A DNA stretch of 17,806 nt, taken from assembly GCA_049583635.1 (NCBI GenBank), contig JBAUWF010000071.1, positions 1 through 17,806 on the forward strand, written 5' to 3'. Positions 1-7,018 of the stretch are shown here, one piece after another. This stretch comes from Dokdonella_A sp049583635. Lineage in GTDB: Bacteria > Pseudomonadota > Gammaproteobacteria > Xanthomonadales > Rhodanobacteraceae. Position 1 is the stretch's first letter; every line of letters starts with the position of its first letter. Under the pieces are notes generated by a model, which was not told the origin of the DNA, did no database searches, and worked only from the letters and a program-made list of their open reading frames with translations. Both the position numbers and the translations under genes were made by a program.

Positions 1-11
1 CTCGCGCAATC

Positions 12-37
12 GCGCTGCCGGAAAAATCCGGCAGCGC
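12..37. repeat. perfect 11-bp hairpin with AAAA loop
   Basis: The arms GCGCTGCCGGA and TCCGGCAGCGC are exact reverse complements around an AAAA loop. This has the shape of an intrinsic terminator stem, but no T-run follows on either strand. It could end a gene lying left of the window or be a dispersed hairpin element. Structure is certain, function is not. Confidence 0.5.
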
Positions 38-441
38 ACTCCACGGATGCTCGCAAGAGGAGTTCGCGAACAATTTGGCGCCGCAGCGCCGCGATCTCGA
101 TGAGCGGCAATGACCCGTCCTGATGAGCAACTCATTGTCCAATCCCGGGAGTCCGCAAGACATATGGAGACTTGCACAAGGTTTCTCGAGATTCGCGCTA
201 TGTCTCAGCCGCCTCGAGGCGAACGCGAATCGTGTCGTCCAGCAGCAGTCGTTCGCCGTGAGCCCCTCGACTTCGGCCTATGCTCGGGGCGCACGGCTGC
301 AAAAAAGCCCGCTCTTCGTGGCTGGGATACGGCGCAAGTCAGGAGGTTTCCTGCGATGCAGAACTACCGCTGCCGCGCATGTTGTCGTCGGCCTTGTCGA
401 CCGATACGCATCGCACAAGACACCACTGAACTGAAGCGTTG
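38..441. other. intergenic stretch, no convincing gene
   Basis: Two overlapping plus-strand open frames of about 100 codons exist here, but neither encodes a recognisable domain. Both are rich in Arg, Ser and Pro, as expected of random high-GC frames, and neither has a Shine-Dalgarno sequence. The stretch presumably contains the promoter of the SLOG-SLATT gene that starts at 442, although I see no clear -35/-10 pair. Confidence 0.5.
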
Positions 442-2178
442 ATGTCGGCCCCCAACAACCAACTCGCGCCGCTGATCGTCGGTGTCACCAGTCATCGCAA
501 TCTCGCCGACGCCGAGATCGGGTCGCTGCGCGATCGCGTGCATGCGTTCCTCGTCGACCTCGGGCAGCGCTTCCCCGAATTGCCATTGATCGTGCTGTCG
601 GCGCTGGCTGAAGGCGGCGATCGGCTGGTGGCCGAGGAAGCGCTCGCGTGCGGCGCCGAATTGGTGGCGATACTACCTCTGCCGCCAGCGCTGTACGCCA
701 ATGATTTTTCCGACGCGGCCAGCCGCGCTCAATTCGAGCAGCTGTGTCGACGAGCCGAGGTGGTGCAGGTGCCACTGCTCGCCCGCAATACCGCCGCCGG
801 TATTGCAGTTCGCGGCGAACAGCGTGACGCGCAATACGCCGAAGCCGGCTTGTTCATCGCCAGCCACTGCCACATCCTGCTGGCGCTGTGGGACGGGCGC
901 ACCTCGGATCTCATGGGCGGCACGGCGCAGATCGTGCGCTATTACCTCGACGGCATCGTGCCCGGTGCGATCGAACGACGCCGCGGCACACACTCGCTGA
1001 TCGAACGCGACGACGAGAGCCTGCTCTATCACATCGCCTGTTCCCGCACTGGATCTGACGGCGGCGTGGGGCTACCGGAGCCGCCGTTGCAGCCCCTCGA
1101 GGCGAGATGGATCAGTCAGACCGGTGCGCAACCGGCGGCAGCCGGGATACCCGCTGGTTTCACGATGATGTTCCGGCGCATGGTGCAGTTCAATGCCGAT
1201 GTCGAACGCTATGACGAAGACATCAACGCATACGCATCAGCGGCGACACCCGGCGTCGACGCCGATGCCAACGACCGGCTCGATGTGCTGTTCGCCGCGG
1301 CCGACTGGCTCGCGATGCATTTCCAGAAACGCGTGCTGCTGGCGATGCGCGGCATCCATGTGCTGGCGGCGCTGATGGGTATTGCATTCGTCGCCTATTC
1401 GGACATGCCGGGAGATCTGGTCCCGCAGACGCCGATGCTCGACCTGTTCATTGCACTGTTCGCCGCTGGCGTTCTGCTCGACCGGATGGCGCGCCGACGC
1501 CATTGGCACCGCAAGTACATCGACTATCGCGCGCTTGCCGAAGGCTTGCGCGTGCAGCGCTACTGGCAGCGCGCCGGGGTCGCCGCCGCCACCTCGATCG
1601 CGTTCGCGCACGACAATTTCATGCAGAAGCAGGATCTCGAACTCGGCTGGATCCGCAATGTCATGCGCGCCGCCGGGCTCAATGCACCCGATTGCATCGA
1701 CGTGTCGCCGGCGGCACTCGCGGCCGTGATCGAAGACTGGATAGGCACACCCGGGCGCAGCGGTCAGCTCGACTACTACACCCGAAGAACGAAGCAACGC
1801 AGTCGCGTGCATCGTGCCACGCACGGCATCGGCCGCATCTGCCTGTGGATCGGCATCGCGATCGGCGCGACACTGGCCATCTTCCATCGACAGCTCGATG
1901 CCGACATCAGCAATTGGCTGGTGGCCGCGATGGGGGTGCTGGCCATTATCGCGGCCGCGCGCGAATCCTATGCCTATCGCAAGGCCGACAAGGAGCTGAT
2001 CAAGCAGTACCAGTTCATGCGCAATATCTTCGCCGGTGCACGCACGGTGCTCGACGCCGAACCCGACGTCCAGGGCAAGCGCGACATTCTGCGCGCACTC
2101 GGCGAAGCCGCGCTGGCCGAGCACGCCGAATGGGCGCTCATGCACCGCGAGCGCCCGCTCGAGCACGGCAAGCTGTGA
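442..2178 (+). CDS. SLOG domain - SLATT-like four-helix membrane protein (putative nucleotide-sensing conflict effector)
   Basis: The protein has 578 residues from ATG 442; a TTG one codon earlier is possible. The N-terminal ~190 residues look like a SLOG (Rossmann-like, DprA/LOG relative) domain. They show GVTSHRNL near residue 13, LSALAEGGDRLVAEEAL, a LPLPPALYANDF segment, LLALWDG and a GGTAQIV turn. The family usually has GVTGHR, so one Gly is Ser here. Two hydrophobic hairpins follow, at about residues 294-320/332-350 and 462-482/489-505. Each is followed by a charged amphipathic stretch (YRALAEGLRVQRYW and ELIKQYQFMRNIF). This 2TM-plus-helix pattern is that of SLATT domains, here apparently duplicated. 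SLOG-SLATT proteins are known from comparative genomics as predicted nucleotide-dependent immunity effectors in which the 2TM unit damages or opens the membrane. That role is inferred. No nucleotidyltransferase (cyclase) gene is adjacent, so the SLOG part may itself make or bind the signal. The start lacks a good Shine-Dalgarno. Confidence 0.75.
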   Translation: MSAPNNQLAPLIVGVTSHRNLADAEIGSLRDRVHAFLVDLGQRFPELPLIVLSALAEGGDRLVAEEALACGAELVAILPLPPALYANDFSDAASRAQFEQLCRRAEVVQVPLLARNTAAGIAVRGEQRDAQYAEAGLFIASHCHILLALWDGRTSDLMGGTAQIVRYYLDGIVPGAIERRRGTHSLIERDDESLLYHIACSRTGSDGGVGLPEPPLQPLEARWISQTGAQPAAAGIPAGFTMMFRRMVQFNADVERYDEDINAYASAATPGVDADANDRLDVLFAAADWLAMHFQKRVLLAMRGIHVLAALMGIAFVAYSDMPGDLVPQTPMLDLFIALFAAGVLLDRMARRRHWHRKYIDYRALAEGLRVQRYWQRAGVAAATSIAFAHDNFMQKQDLELGWIRNVMRAAGLNAPDCIDVSPAALAAVIEDWIGTPGRSGQLDYYTRRTKQRSRVHRATHGIGRICLWIGIAIGATLAIFHRQLDADISNWLVAAMGVLAIIAAARESYAYRKADKELIKQYQFMRNIFAGARTVLDAEPDVQGKRDILRALGEAALAEHAEWALMHRERPLEHGKL

Positions 2179-2274
2179 CAGACAGCTGAGGGACCGTTTC
2201 AATATTCCGGTGAACGCGATGCGCGGAGGCGGCGCTACCGCGCGGGCGTTGATTTGTTTTATGCTCGGCGCGCC

Positions 2275-2895
2275 ATGGAGCCTCATGCTGCCCGATCGAG
2301 CACCCCGCGACCTGTCACCGCCGTCGCGGACATTCATTCGACCCGCGTGCTGTCCCTCGATGCAACCGGCCGTATCCTGAACTGGATCAGTTGGCAAGAT
2401 GCAGTTTGCCTGTACGTGCGCGAAGCGGTGACCTGGACCCTTGGCGATGCATGCCTGACCATCCACGGCGGCCACAGTCGCGAGACCGGCGAGCAGAGCA
2501 CGCTCGATCTGCATCCGATCGTGGCCAGCCGCGGCCATTGCCGCGAACACACGATCGATCCGTCGCCGGCGCTGACCAATGCCGCATTGTTCGCGCGCGA
2601 TCGCTACATCTGCCTGTATTGCGGACGTCATGCGACCCGCGGCGAGCTGACCCGCGATCATGTCGTCCCACTGTCACGCGGCGGTCGCGACAACTGGGCC
2701 AACGTCGTCACCGCCTGTCTTCACTGCAACATCCGCAAGGGCAACCGCACGCCGCAACAGGCCGGCACACCGTTGCTCGCCGTTCCGTACAAACCTAGCT
2801 GGGTCGAACATCTGATCCTGTCGAATCGCAACATCCTTGCCGATCAGATGGAATTTCTGGTCAATCACTTGCCGAAGAAGCGCCGGGCGCAGTAG
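2275..2895 (+). CDS. HNH endonuclease family protein
   Basis: The protein has 206 residues from ATG 2275; a TTG at 2254 is in frame but less likely. The N-terminal half carries a conserved-looking segment (RVLSLDATGRILNWISW, then DAVCLYVREAV). The C-terminal half is a zinc-stabilised HNH domain: CLYC at 113-116, the catalytic-type Asp-His at 128-129 within TRDHVVPLSRGG, then N-W-A-N-V, CLHC at 148-151, and NIRKGNR. HNH domains cut DNA using one metal ion. This subfamily is, as I recall, a widespread stand-alone gene in xanthomonads, and its substrate is not known to me. It starts 96 bp after the SLOG-SLATT gene on the same strand, so cotranscription is possible. However, a TATGCT box at 2260-2265 ends only 9 nt before the ATG, which would suit its own promoter and a nearly leaderless mRNA. 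No Shine-Dalgarno is seen. Confidence 0.85.
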   Translation: MEPHAARSSTPRPVTAVADIHSTRVLSLDATGRILNWISWQDAVCLYVREAVTWTLGDACLTIHGGHSRETGEQSTLDLHPIVASRGHCREHTIDPSPALTNAALFARDRYICLYCGRHATRGELTRDHVVPLSRGGRDNWANVVTACLHCNIRKGNRTPQQAGTPLLAVPYKPSWVEHLILSNRNILADQMEFLVNHLPKKRRAQ

Positions 2896-3043
2896 GCCGG
2901 TCGCGGGCAATACCGAAAGTGTCGTTGCGGCCGGCCCTGCCTCGGTCAGATCTTTTGCGTTGCTCATGCGTGCCCCGCCCGAGCCGAGAGACATCAACCG
3001 ATCCACCCCATCGTTGCAAGGTAATGCTGCAAAAGAATCGTTC

Positions 3044-3059
3044 GCAAACGCGCGTTTGC
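3044..3059. promoter_or_regulatory. 16-bp perfect palindrome upstream of dxs
   Basis: GCAAACGCGCGTTTGC is identical to its reverse complement and lies 67 bp before the dxs ATG. A perfect palindrome of this size in a leader suits a dimeric repressor operator, or part of a hairpin. No protein partner can be named from the sequence. Confidence 0.35.
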
Positions 3060-3071
3060 AGGCGCCTTCCT

Positions 3072-3090
3072 TGCCGCGCGACGCGCGGCA
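3072..3090. repeat. hairpin just upstream of dxs
   Basis: TGCCGCGC and GCGCGGCA pair perfectly around a GAC loop. The hairpin sits 36 bp before ATG 3127 and 15 bp before the alternative GTG 3106. If transcribed, it would form a very stable stem in the dxs 5' leader. Confidence 0.35.
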
Positions 3091-3126
3091 GCCGACAATA
3101 GCGGCGTGCCCCACGTGATTCAGCCG

Positions 3127-5019
3127 ATGACCGACCCTGCCCGCTACCCAATGCTTGCCCGCATCGATTCGCCAGCCGACCTGCGTCGGTTGCCGGAATC
3201 TCAGCTGGTGGCGCTGGCGTGCGAGCTGCGTGCGTATCTGATCGAGTCGGTCGCGAGTTCGGGCGGTCATTTCGGCGCCGGGCTCGGCGTCATCGAACTC
3301 ACCGTCGCACTGCATTATCTCTACGACACACCGAACGACCGTCTGGTCTGGGACGTCGGCCACCAGTGCTACCCGCACAAGATCCTGACCGGCCGACGCG
3401 ACCGCATCATTACGATCAAGCAGAAGGGCGGCCTCGCGCCGTTCCCGAAGCGCACCGAGAGCGAATACGACACCTTCGGCGTCGGCCATTCGTCAACTTC
3501 CGTGAGCGCCGCGCTCGGCATGGCGATCGCGGCTCAGCGCCTGGGTGATCATCGCCGCATCGTCGCGGTGATCGGCGACGGTGCGGCGACCGCGGGCATG
3601 GCCTACGAGGCGCTGAACCACGGTGGTGATGTCGAGCCCGATCTGCTGGTGATTCTCAACGACAACGGCATGTCGATCTCGGAGAACGTCGGCGCCCTGT
3701 CGAAAATGCTCGCGCGCCTGATGACCAGCCGCACCTTGAACCGCATTCGCGAAGGTGCCAAGCGCGCGATGCCGCGCAACGGGTTCCTGTGGCGCTTTGC
3801 CAAGCGCTGGGAGGAACACGCCAAAGGCATGTTCGTGCCGTCCACGCTGTTCGAGGAACTCGGCTTCCACTACTCCGGGCCGATCGACGGCCACGACCTG
3901 CCGCAATTGCTGCAGTCACTGCGCACCGTGAAAAACCTCAAAGGCCCGCAACTGCTGCACATCGTGACTACCAAGGGCAAGGGCTACGCACCGGCCGAAC
4001 GCGCGCAGATCGATTACCACGCAGTCGGTCCGTTCGACCCGGTCGCCGGGCTGGCCAAGAAGGCAGCCTCGAAGCCGACCTACACGAACATTTTCGGCGA
4101 CTGGCTGTGCGACATGGCCGCGGTCGACGCGCGTTTGTACGCGATCACACCGGCGATGCGAGAAGGGTCCGGGCTGGTGCGTTTTTCCAGGGAATTTCCC
4201 GAGCACTACTTCGATGTCGGCATTGCCGAGCAACACGCGGTGACGCTGGCGGCCGGCATGGCCTGCGAAGGTGCCAAGCCGGTCGTCGCGATCTATTCAA
4301 CGTTTCTGCAACGCGCCTACGATCAACTGGTGCACGATGTCGCGCTGCAGAATCTCGACGTGCTGTTCGCGATCGACCGCGCCGGTCTGGTCGGCCCGGA
4401 CGGAGCGACCCATGCCGGCAGTTTCGATCTCAGCTATCTGCGCTGCATTCCGAACATGGTCGTGATGGCGCCGGCCGACGAGAACGAATGCCGCAAGATG
4501 CTGACTACCGGCTTCCTGCATGACGGTCCGGCTGCGGTACGTTATCCGCGCGGCAGTGGACCCGGCGTTGCGGTGCAGCGGGAACTCGAGACCCTTCCGA
4601 TAGGGCGCGCGGAAGTCCTGAAGCGCGGTCGCGCCATTGCGTTGCTCGCGTTCGGCAGCATGGTCGCGCCGTGCACCAAAGTTGCCGATACCCTCGGCGC
4701 GACCTTGATCAACATGCGCTTCGTCAAACCGCTGGACGCGTCGCTGGTCCTCGAGATCGCCCGCGATCACGCGGCCATTGTGACGATTGAGGAAAACGCG
4801 ATCGCCGGCGGCAGTGGCAGCGGTATCGCCGAGTTGCTCGGTGCACACGCCATTCAGACGCCGCTGCTGCAGATCGGGCTGGCCGATACGTTTCTCGACC
4901 ACGGCAGCCGCGAGGAAGTCCTGGCGGAAGCCGGCCTCGATACCGCGGGCATCGAAGGGGCGATCCGCGCGCGCTTCGGCGACCTGATAGTAGCGCCGGC
5001 ATTTCGCAACGCCGGCTGA
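3127..5019 (+). CDS. dxs: 1-deoxy-D-xylulose-5-phosphate synthase
   Basis: Dxs condenses pyruvate and glyceraldehyde-3-phosphate into DXP using thiamine diphosphate. This is the first step of the MEP isoprenoid pathway and also feeds thiamine and pyridoxal synthesis in the cytosol. The 630-residue protein aligns by eye along its whole length with E. coli Dxs (620 aa). Matches include SGHFGAGLGVIELTVALHY-like N-terminal motifs, WDVGHQCYPHKILTGRRD, the ThDP motif GDG (150-152) to NDN (178-180), MSISENVGAL, ITPAMREGSG, DVGIAEQHAVTLAAG, YSTFLQRAYDQ, FDLSYLRCIPNMV and NMRFVKPLD. ATG 3127 gives MTDPARYPMLARIDS, which matches the family's N terminus. A GTG at 3106 would add seven residues. It stands alone on the plus strand and converges with prmC. 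The 87-bp gap to prmC holds an 8-bp inverted repeat (5023-5030/5072-5079), followed by a short T run and a C run, not a canonical terminator. Confidence 0.97.
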   Translation: MTDPARYPMLARIDSPADLRRLPESQLVALACELRAYLIESVASSGGHFGAGLGVIELTVALHYLYDTPNDRLVWDVGHQCYPHKILTGRRDRIITIKQKGGLAPFPKRTESEYDTFGVGHSSTSVSAALGMAIAAQRLGDHRRIVAVIGDGAATAGMAYEALNHGGDVEPDLLVILNDNGMSISENVGALSKMLARLMTSRTLNRIREGAKRAMPRNGFLWRFAKRWEEHAKGMFVPSTLFEELGFHYSGPIDGHDLPQLLQSLRTVKNLKGPQLLHIVTTKGKGYAPAERAQIDYHAVGPFDPVAGLAKKAASKPTYTNIFGDWLCDMAAVDARLYAITPAMREGSGLVRFSREFPEHYFDVGIAEQHAVTLAAGMACEGAKPVVAIYSTFLQRAYDQLVHDVALQNLDVLFAIDRAGLVGPDGATHAGSFDLSYLRCIPNMVVMAPADENECRKMLTTGFLHDGPAAVRYPRGSGPGVAVQRELETLPIGRAEVLKRGRAIALLAFGSMVAPCTKVADTLGATLINMRFVKPLDASLVLEIARDHAAIVTIEENAIAGGSGSGIAELLGAHAIQTPLLQIGLADTFLDHGSREEVLAEAGLDTAGIEGAIRARFGDLIVAPAFRNAG

Positions 5020-5106
5020 GCCACTCGCCACAGTCCGTGCCACCGGCGGCATAACGACAGGTCCGGCTCTCTGGCGAGTTTCCCCCCCTGATTGTGGGCG
5101 TCCCCG

Positions 5107-5943
5107 CTATTTCGCTGATGCGCCGGTGACGCGTTCGTGCCCGGCCAGGTCGCAGGCGGTTTCGATGTTCGCGAAGCCTGCCGCGGCAAGCAGCGTACGC
5201 ACGGCAGCGCCCTGTTCCGCGCCATGTTCGAGCAACAACCAGCGATGGGGATTCAGATGCCGCGGCACGGCGGCGATGATCGAGCGGATCGCATCGAGGC
5301 CGTCGTCGCCGGAAACCAGCGCGGCGCGCGGTTCGAAGCGCAGATCGCCCTGATCGAGATGACGGTCATTGAGGCGTATGTACGGCGGATTCGACACGAT
5401 CAGATCGAAGCAGCGGCTGCCCAGCGGGGCGCACCATTCGCCTTCGGCGAACGCGATATTGGCAAGGCCGAGGCGGTCTGCGTTGTCGCGCGCAACGGCG
5501 AGCGCAGCCGCACTGACATCGGTCGCGAACACCCGTAGCTGCGGGCGACTGTGCGCAATCGCGAGCGCGATGGCACCCGAGCCGGTGCCAAGATCGGCTA
5601 CGTCGGTGCCGGCTTCGGCATCGATATGCGCGAGCGCCAGCTCGACCAGCCGCTCGGTTTCCGGTCGCGGGATCAGGACATCGGGCGTGACCCGCAGCGG
5701 CAACGACCAGAATTCGCGCTGCCCGAGCAGATAGGCAACCGGTCTGCCTTGCGCACGAGCCTCGATGAGCGCGCCAAAGCGGTGGCTCGACGCGTGCGCC
5801 GGCCGATCATCGAGATGAGCGTAAAGCCAGGCGCGTGAACGATCCAGCGCGTGCGCCAGCAGCAGCTCGCTCTCCAGTCGCACCGATTCACCCGGCAAGC
5901 GCGATTGCGCGGCAATCAGCAGGCCGCGGATATCATCAGGCAT
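5107..5943 (-). CDS. prmC: peptide chain release factor N5-glutamine methyltransferase
   Basis: PrmC methylates the GGQ glutamine of release factors RF1 and RF2 with S-adenosylmethionine, which raises termination efficiency. The 278-residue protein has the usual length. It has the N-terminal helical RF-binding part, the linker motif LRVTPDVLIPRPETE (83-97), the SAM motif DLGTGSGAIAL (117-127), and the catalytic NPPY (185-188) in FDLIVSNPPYIRLNDRHL, followed by FEPRAALVSGDDGLD. Its ATG directly follows the TGA of the PycTM-like gene (TGAATG, no spacer), so the two are probably translated in a coupled way. prmC usually sits beside prfA (RF1); here that partner is absent on both sides. Confidence 0.96.
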   Translation of the reverse strand: MPDDIRGLLIAAQSRLPGESVRLESELLLAHALDRSRAWLYAHLDDRPAHASSHRFGALIEARAQGRPVAYLLGQREFWSLPLRVTPDVLIPRPETERLVELALAHIDAEAGTDVADLGTGSGAIALAIAHSRPQLRVFATDVSAAALAVARDNADRLGLANIAFAEGEWCAPLGSRCFDLIVSNPPYIRLNDRHLDQGDLRFEPRAALVSGDDGLDAIRSIIAAVPRHLNPHRWLLLEHGAEQGAAVRTLLAAAGFANIETACDLAGHERVTGASAK

Positions 5944-6495
5944 TCACGAAAACACCAGCGCCCAGCCACGCTCAAGACAGGCGACCACGAAACCGGTCAG
6001 GAAAAACAGATAGCTGTAGCGCAAATATCGATACTTGTGATGCGCGAGATACCAGCCGAGCGCATAGATGTCGCGCGACCAGGTCGCGTACGGTGAACCG
6101 TCCCTGGCCAGCGCACGACTGATCTCGGCCAGATAGCGTGTTCGCGACAGCTGCGCGAAGTGTCCGAAGAACACCAGGTTGAATCCGGGCGGCAACTCTC
6201 CGTCGAGCAACTTCGGCGGCCGGTACTTCGGCAGCACGGCCAGGATCGCTAGCAACAGCGCGACGAGTGTGAACGCGGTAAGGGTCAACACCGGTAAACG
6301 CAGTGCCGGATCCTCCAGGCGACCAAGCGCGATGGTCAGCACGATCGATGAAACCGTGATGATGATATTGGCCTTGGTATCGGCCATGCTGGACAGGACC
6401 ACATGATGCTGTTGGGCCGTACGCAGCAGATTGTCGGCGGTACCGCGTTCCGGAACATCCGCGAACAGCGCGACCTCGTCCAATCTATCGTCCAT
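5944..6495 (-). CDS. Pycsar effector-like (PycTM/DUF5706-type) membrane protein
   Basis: The protein has 183 residues from ATG 6495, which has a good Shine-Dalgarno (GGGGAG, seven bases upstream on the minus strand). A longer frame back to 6588 has no comparable support. A soluble ~30-residue start leads to HHVVLSSMADTKANIIITVS, with the Asp-x-Lys-Ala signature (D39, K41) of the PycTM/DUF5706 family. Two membrane helices follow at about 44-60 and 66-88. Then come a conserved-looking loop (LPPGFNLVFFGHF), a cytosolic helical part (RYLAEISRAL), and a third hydrophobic segment at about 158-180 after HHKYRYLRY. PycTM proteins are the membrane-killing effectors of Pycsar systems, normally next to a pyrimidine cyclase making cCMP or cUMP. 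No cyclase lies in this window, and the gene is coupled to prmC. It may therefore be an orphan effector or a family member with a housekeeping membrane role. The family call is by recognition and the function is inferred. Confidence 0.78.
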   Translation of the reverse strand: MDDRLDEVALFADVPERGTADNLLRTAQQHHVVLSSMADTKANIIITVSSIVLTIALGRLEDPALRLPVLTLTAFTLVALLLAILAVLPKYRPPKLLDGELPPGFNLVFFGHFAQLSRTRYLAEISRALARDGSPYATWSRDIYALGWYLAHHKYRYLRYSYLFFLTGFVVACLERGWALVFS

Positions 6496-6622
6496 CGCCA
6501 CTCCCCGCGCCAATGAGCATTCCCATCTTATCCCCGGAGCGACCGCAGGCAATAGCGGCCCCAAGCCGGCGCGATGGGCCGTCGCCACGCGCTGCCCAAA
6601 AAGCCGCGGTCAACGTGCGCTG

Positions 6623-6855
6623 ATGCGCTGGCTTTTGTTCGTGCTCGTTGTTGCGGTTGTGCTGACCGATTCAGATTGCGCGTCGGTGTTGTGCGGTGGC
6701 GTCAATCTGTTGAGCGGGCAACGCAATGTCGAGCGTATAGCCGACATCCCGTTCGATTCCAAGCATGCGCTGGCGCTGGACGTCGTCCTGACACCGACGT
6801 CGACGCCGCGCCGACCGTAGTGTTCTTCTACGGCGGCAGTTGGAAGAACGGCCGA
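6623..6855 (+). pseudogene. alpha/beta-hydrolase (esterase/lipase-like) remnant, frameshifted and 3'-truncated
   Basis: From ATG 6623 the frame encodes a hydrophobic leader (MRWLLFVLVVAVVL), then NLLSGQRNVERIADIPFDSK and HALALDVV, and it stops at 6818-6820. Homology continues in another frame from about 6787 as PDTDVDAAPTVVFFYGGSWK up to NGR at 6855. Joined, the pieces read like the start of secreted carboxylesterase-type hydrolases, where a D-V-Y-R-P segment leads to the V-V-F-F-Y-G-G-S-W oxyanion-hole region. A small deletion near 6783-6787 explains the shift. Nothing resembling the catalytic GxSxG half follows, so the rest of the gene is gone. The family assignment rests on one motif plus the leader. 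A sequencing error could explain the frameshift but not the missing C-terminal part. Confidence 0.6.
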
Positions 6856-6970
6856 TGCTGTTGCTGCGAGGCAGCTGCGATCACCCCGTTGCGCCGCGCA
6901 ATACCGATTCGCTCGCCGGCACGATAATCACGATCTGCTGTCCGCTTGGTCCCGCCGCTCCGCATATCCA

Positions 6971-7012
6971 ATTGATTGATATCATCATGATAGATATCGT
7001 CAATGATCGGAG
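6971..7012 (+). promoter_or_regulatory. AT-rich imperfect inverted repeat, possible promoter and SD of oxyR
   Basis: A sharply AT-rich patch carries an imperfect dyad: ATTGA, GATATC, a central ATCATGAT, GATATC and TCAAT, with the arms offset by one base. It lies in 6971-7004, just before the oxyR start. TTGATT (6972-6977) and TATCGT (6995-7000), 17 bp apart, could be -35 and -10 boxes. CGGAG (7008-7012) is a Shine-Dalgarno six bases before the TTG start. LysR-type regulators bind such dyads at their own promoters, so autoregulation is plausible. The match to the OxyR ATAG/CTAT spacing is only partial. Confidence 0.45.
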
Positions 7013-7018
7013 ATCGCT

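Noticed and set aside
12..37. canonical intrinsic terminator
   Set aside because: The stem is excellent, but no T-run follows on either strand, so it is listed as a hairpin only.
123..434. 103-codon small protein gene at the left end
   Set aside because: It has no Shine-Dalgarno, overlaps an equally open frame, and its composition does not suggest a folded protein.
1237..2661. 474-codon open frame on the minus strand
   Set aside because: It lies antisense to the SLOG-SLATT and HNH genes, both of which have clear domain motifs. Its translation has no recognisable motif, and long antisense frames are expected at this GC content.
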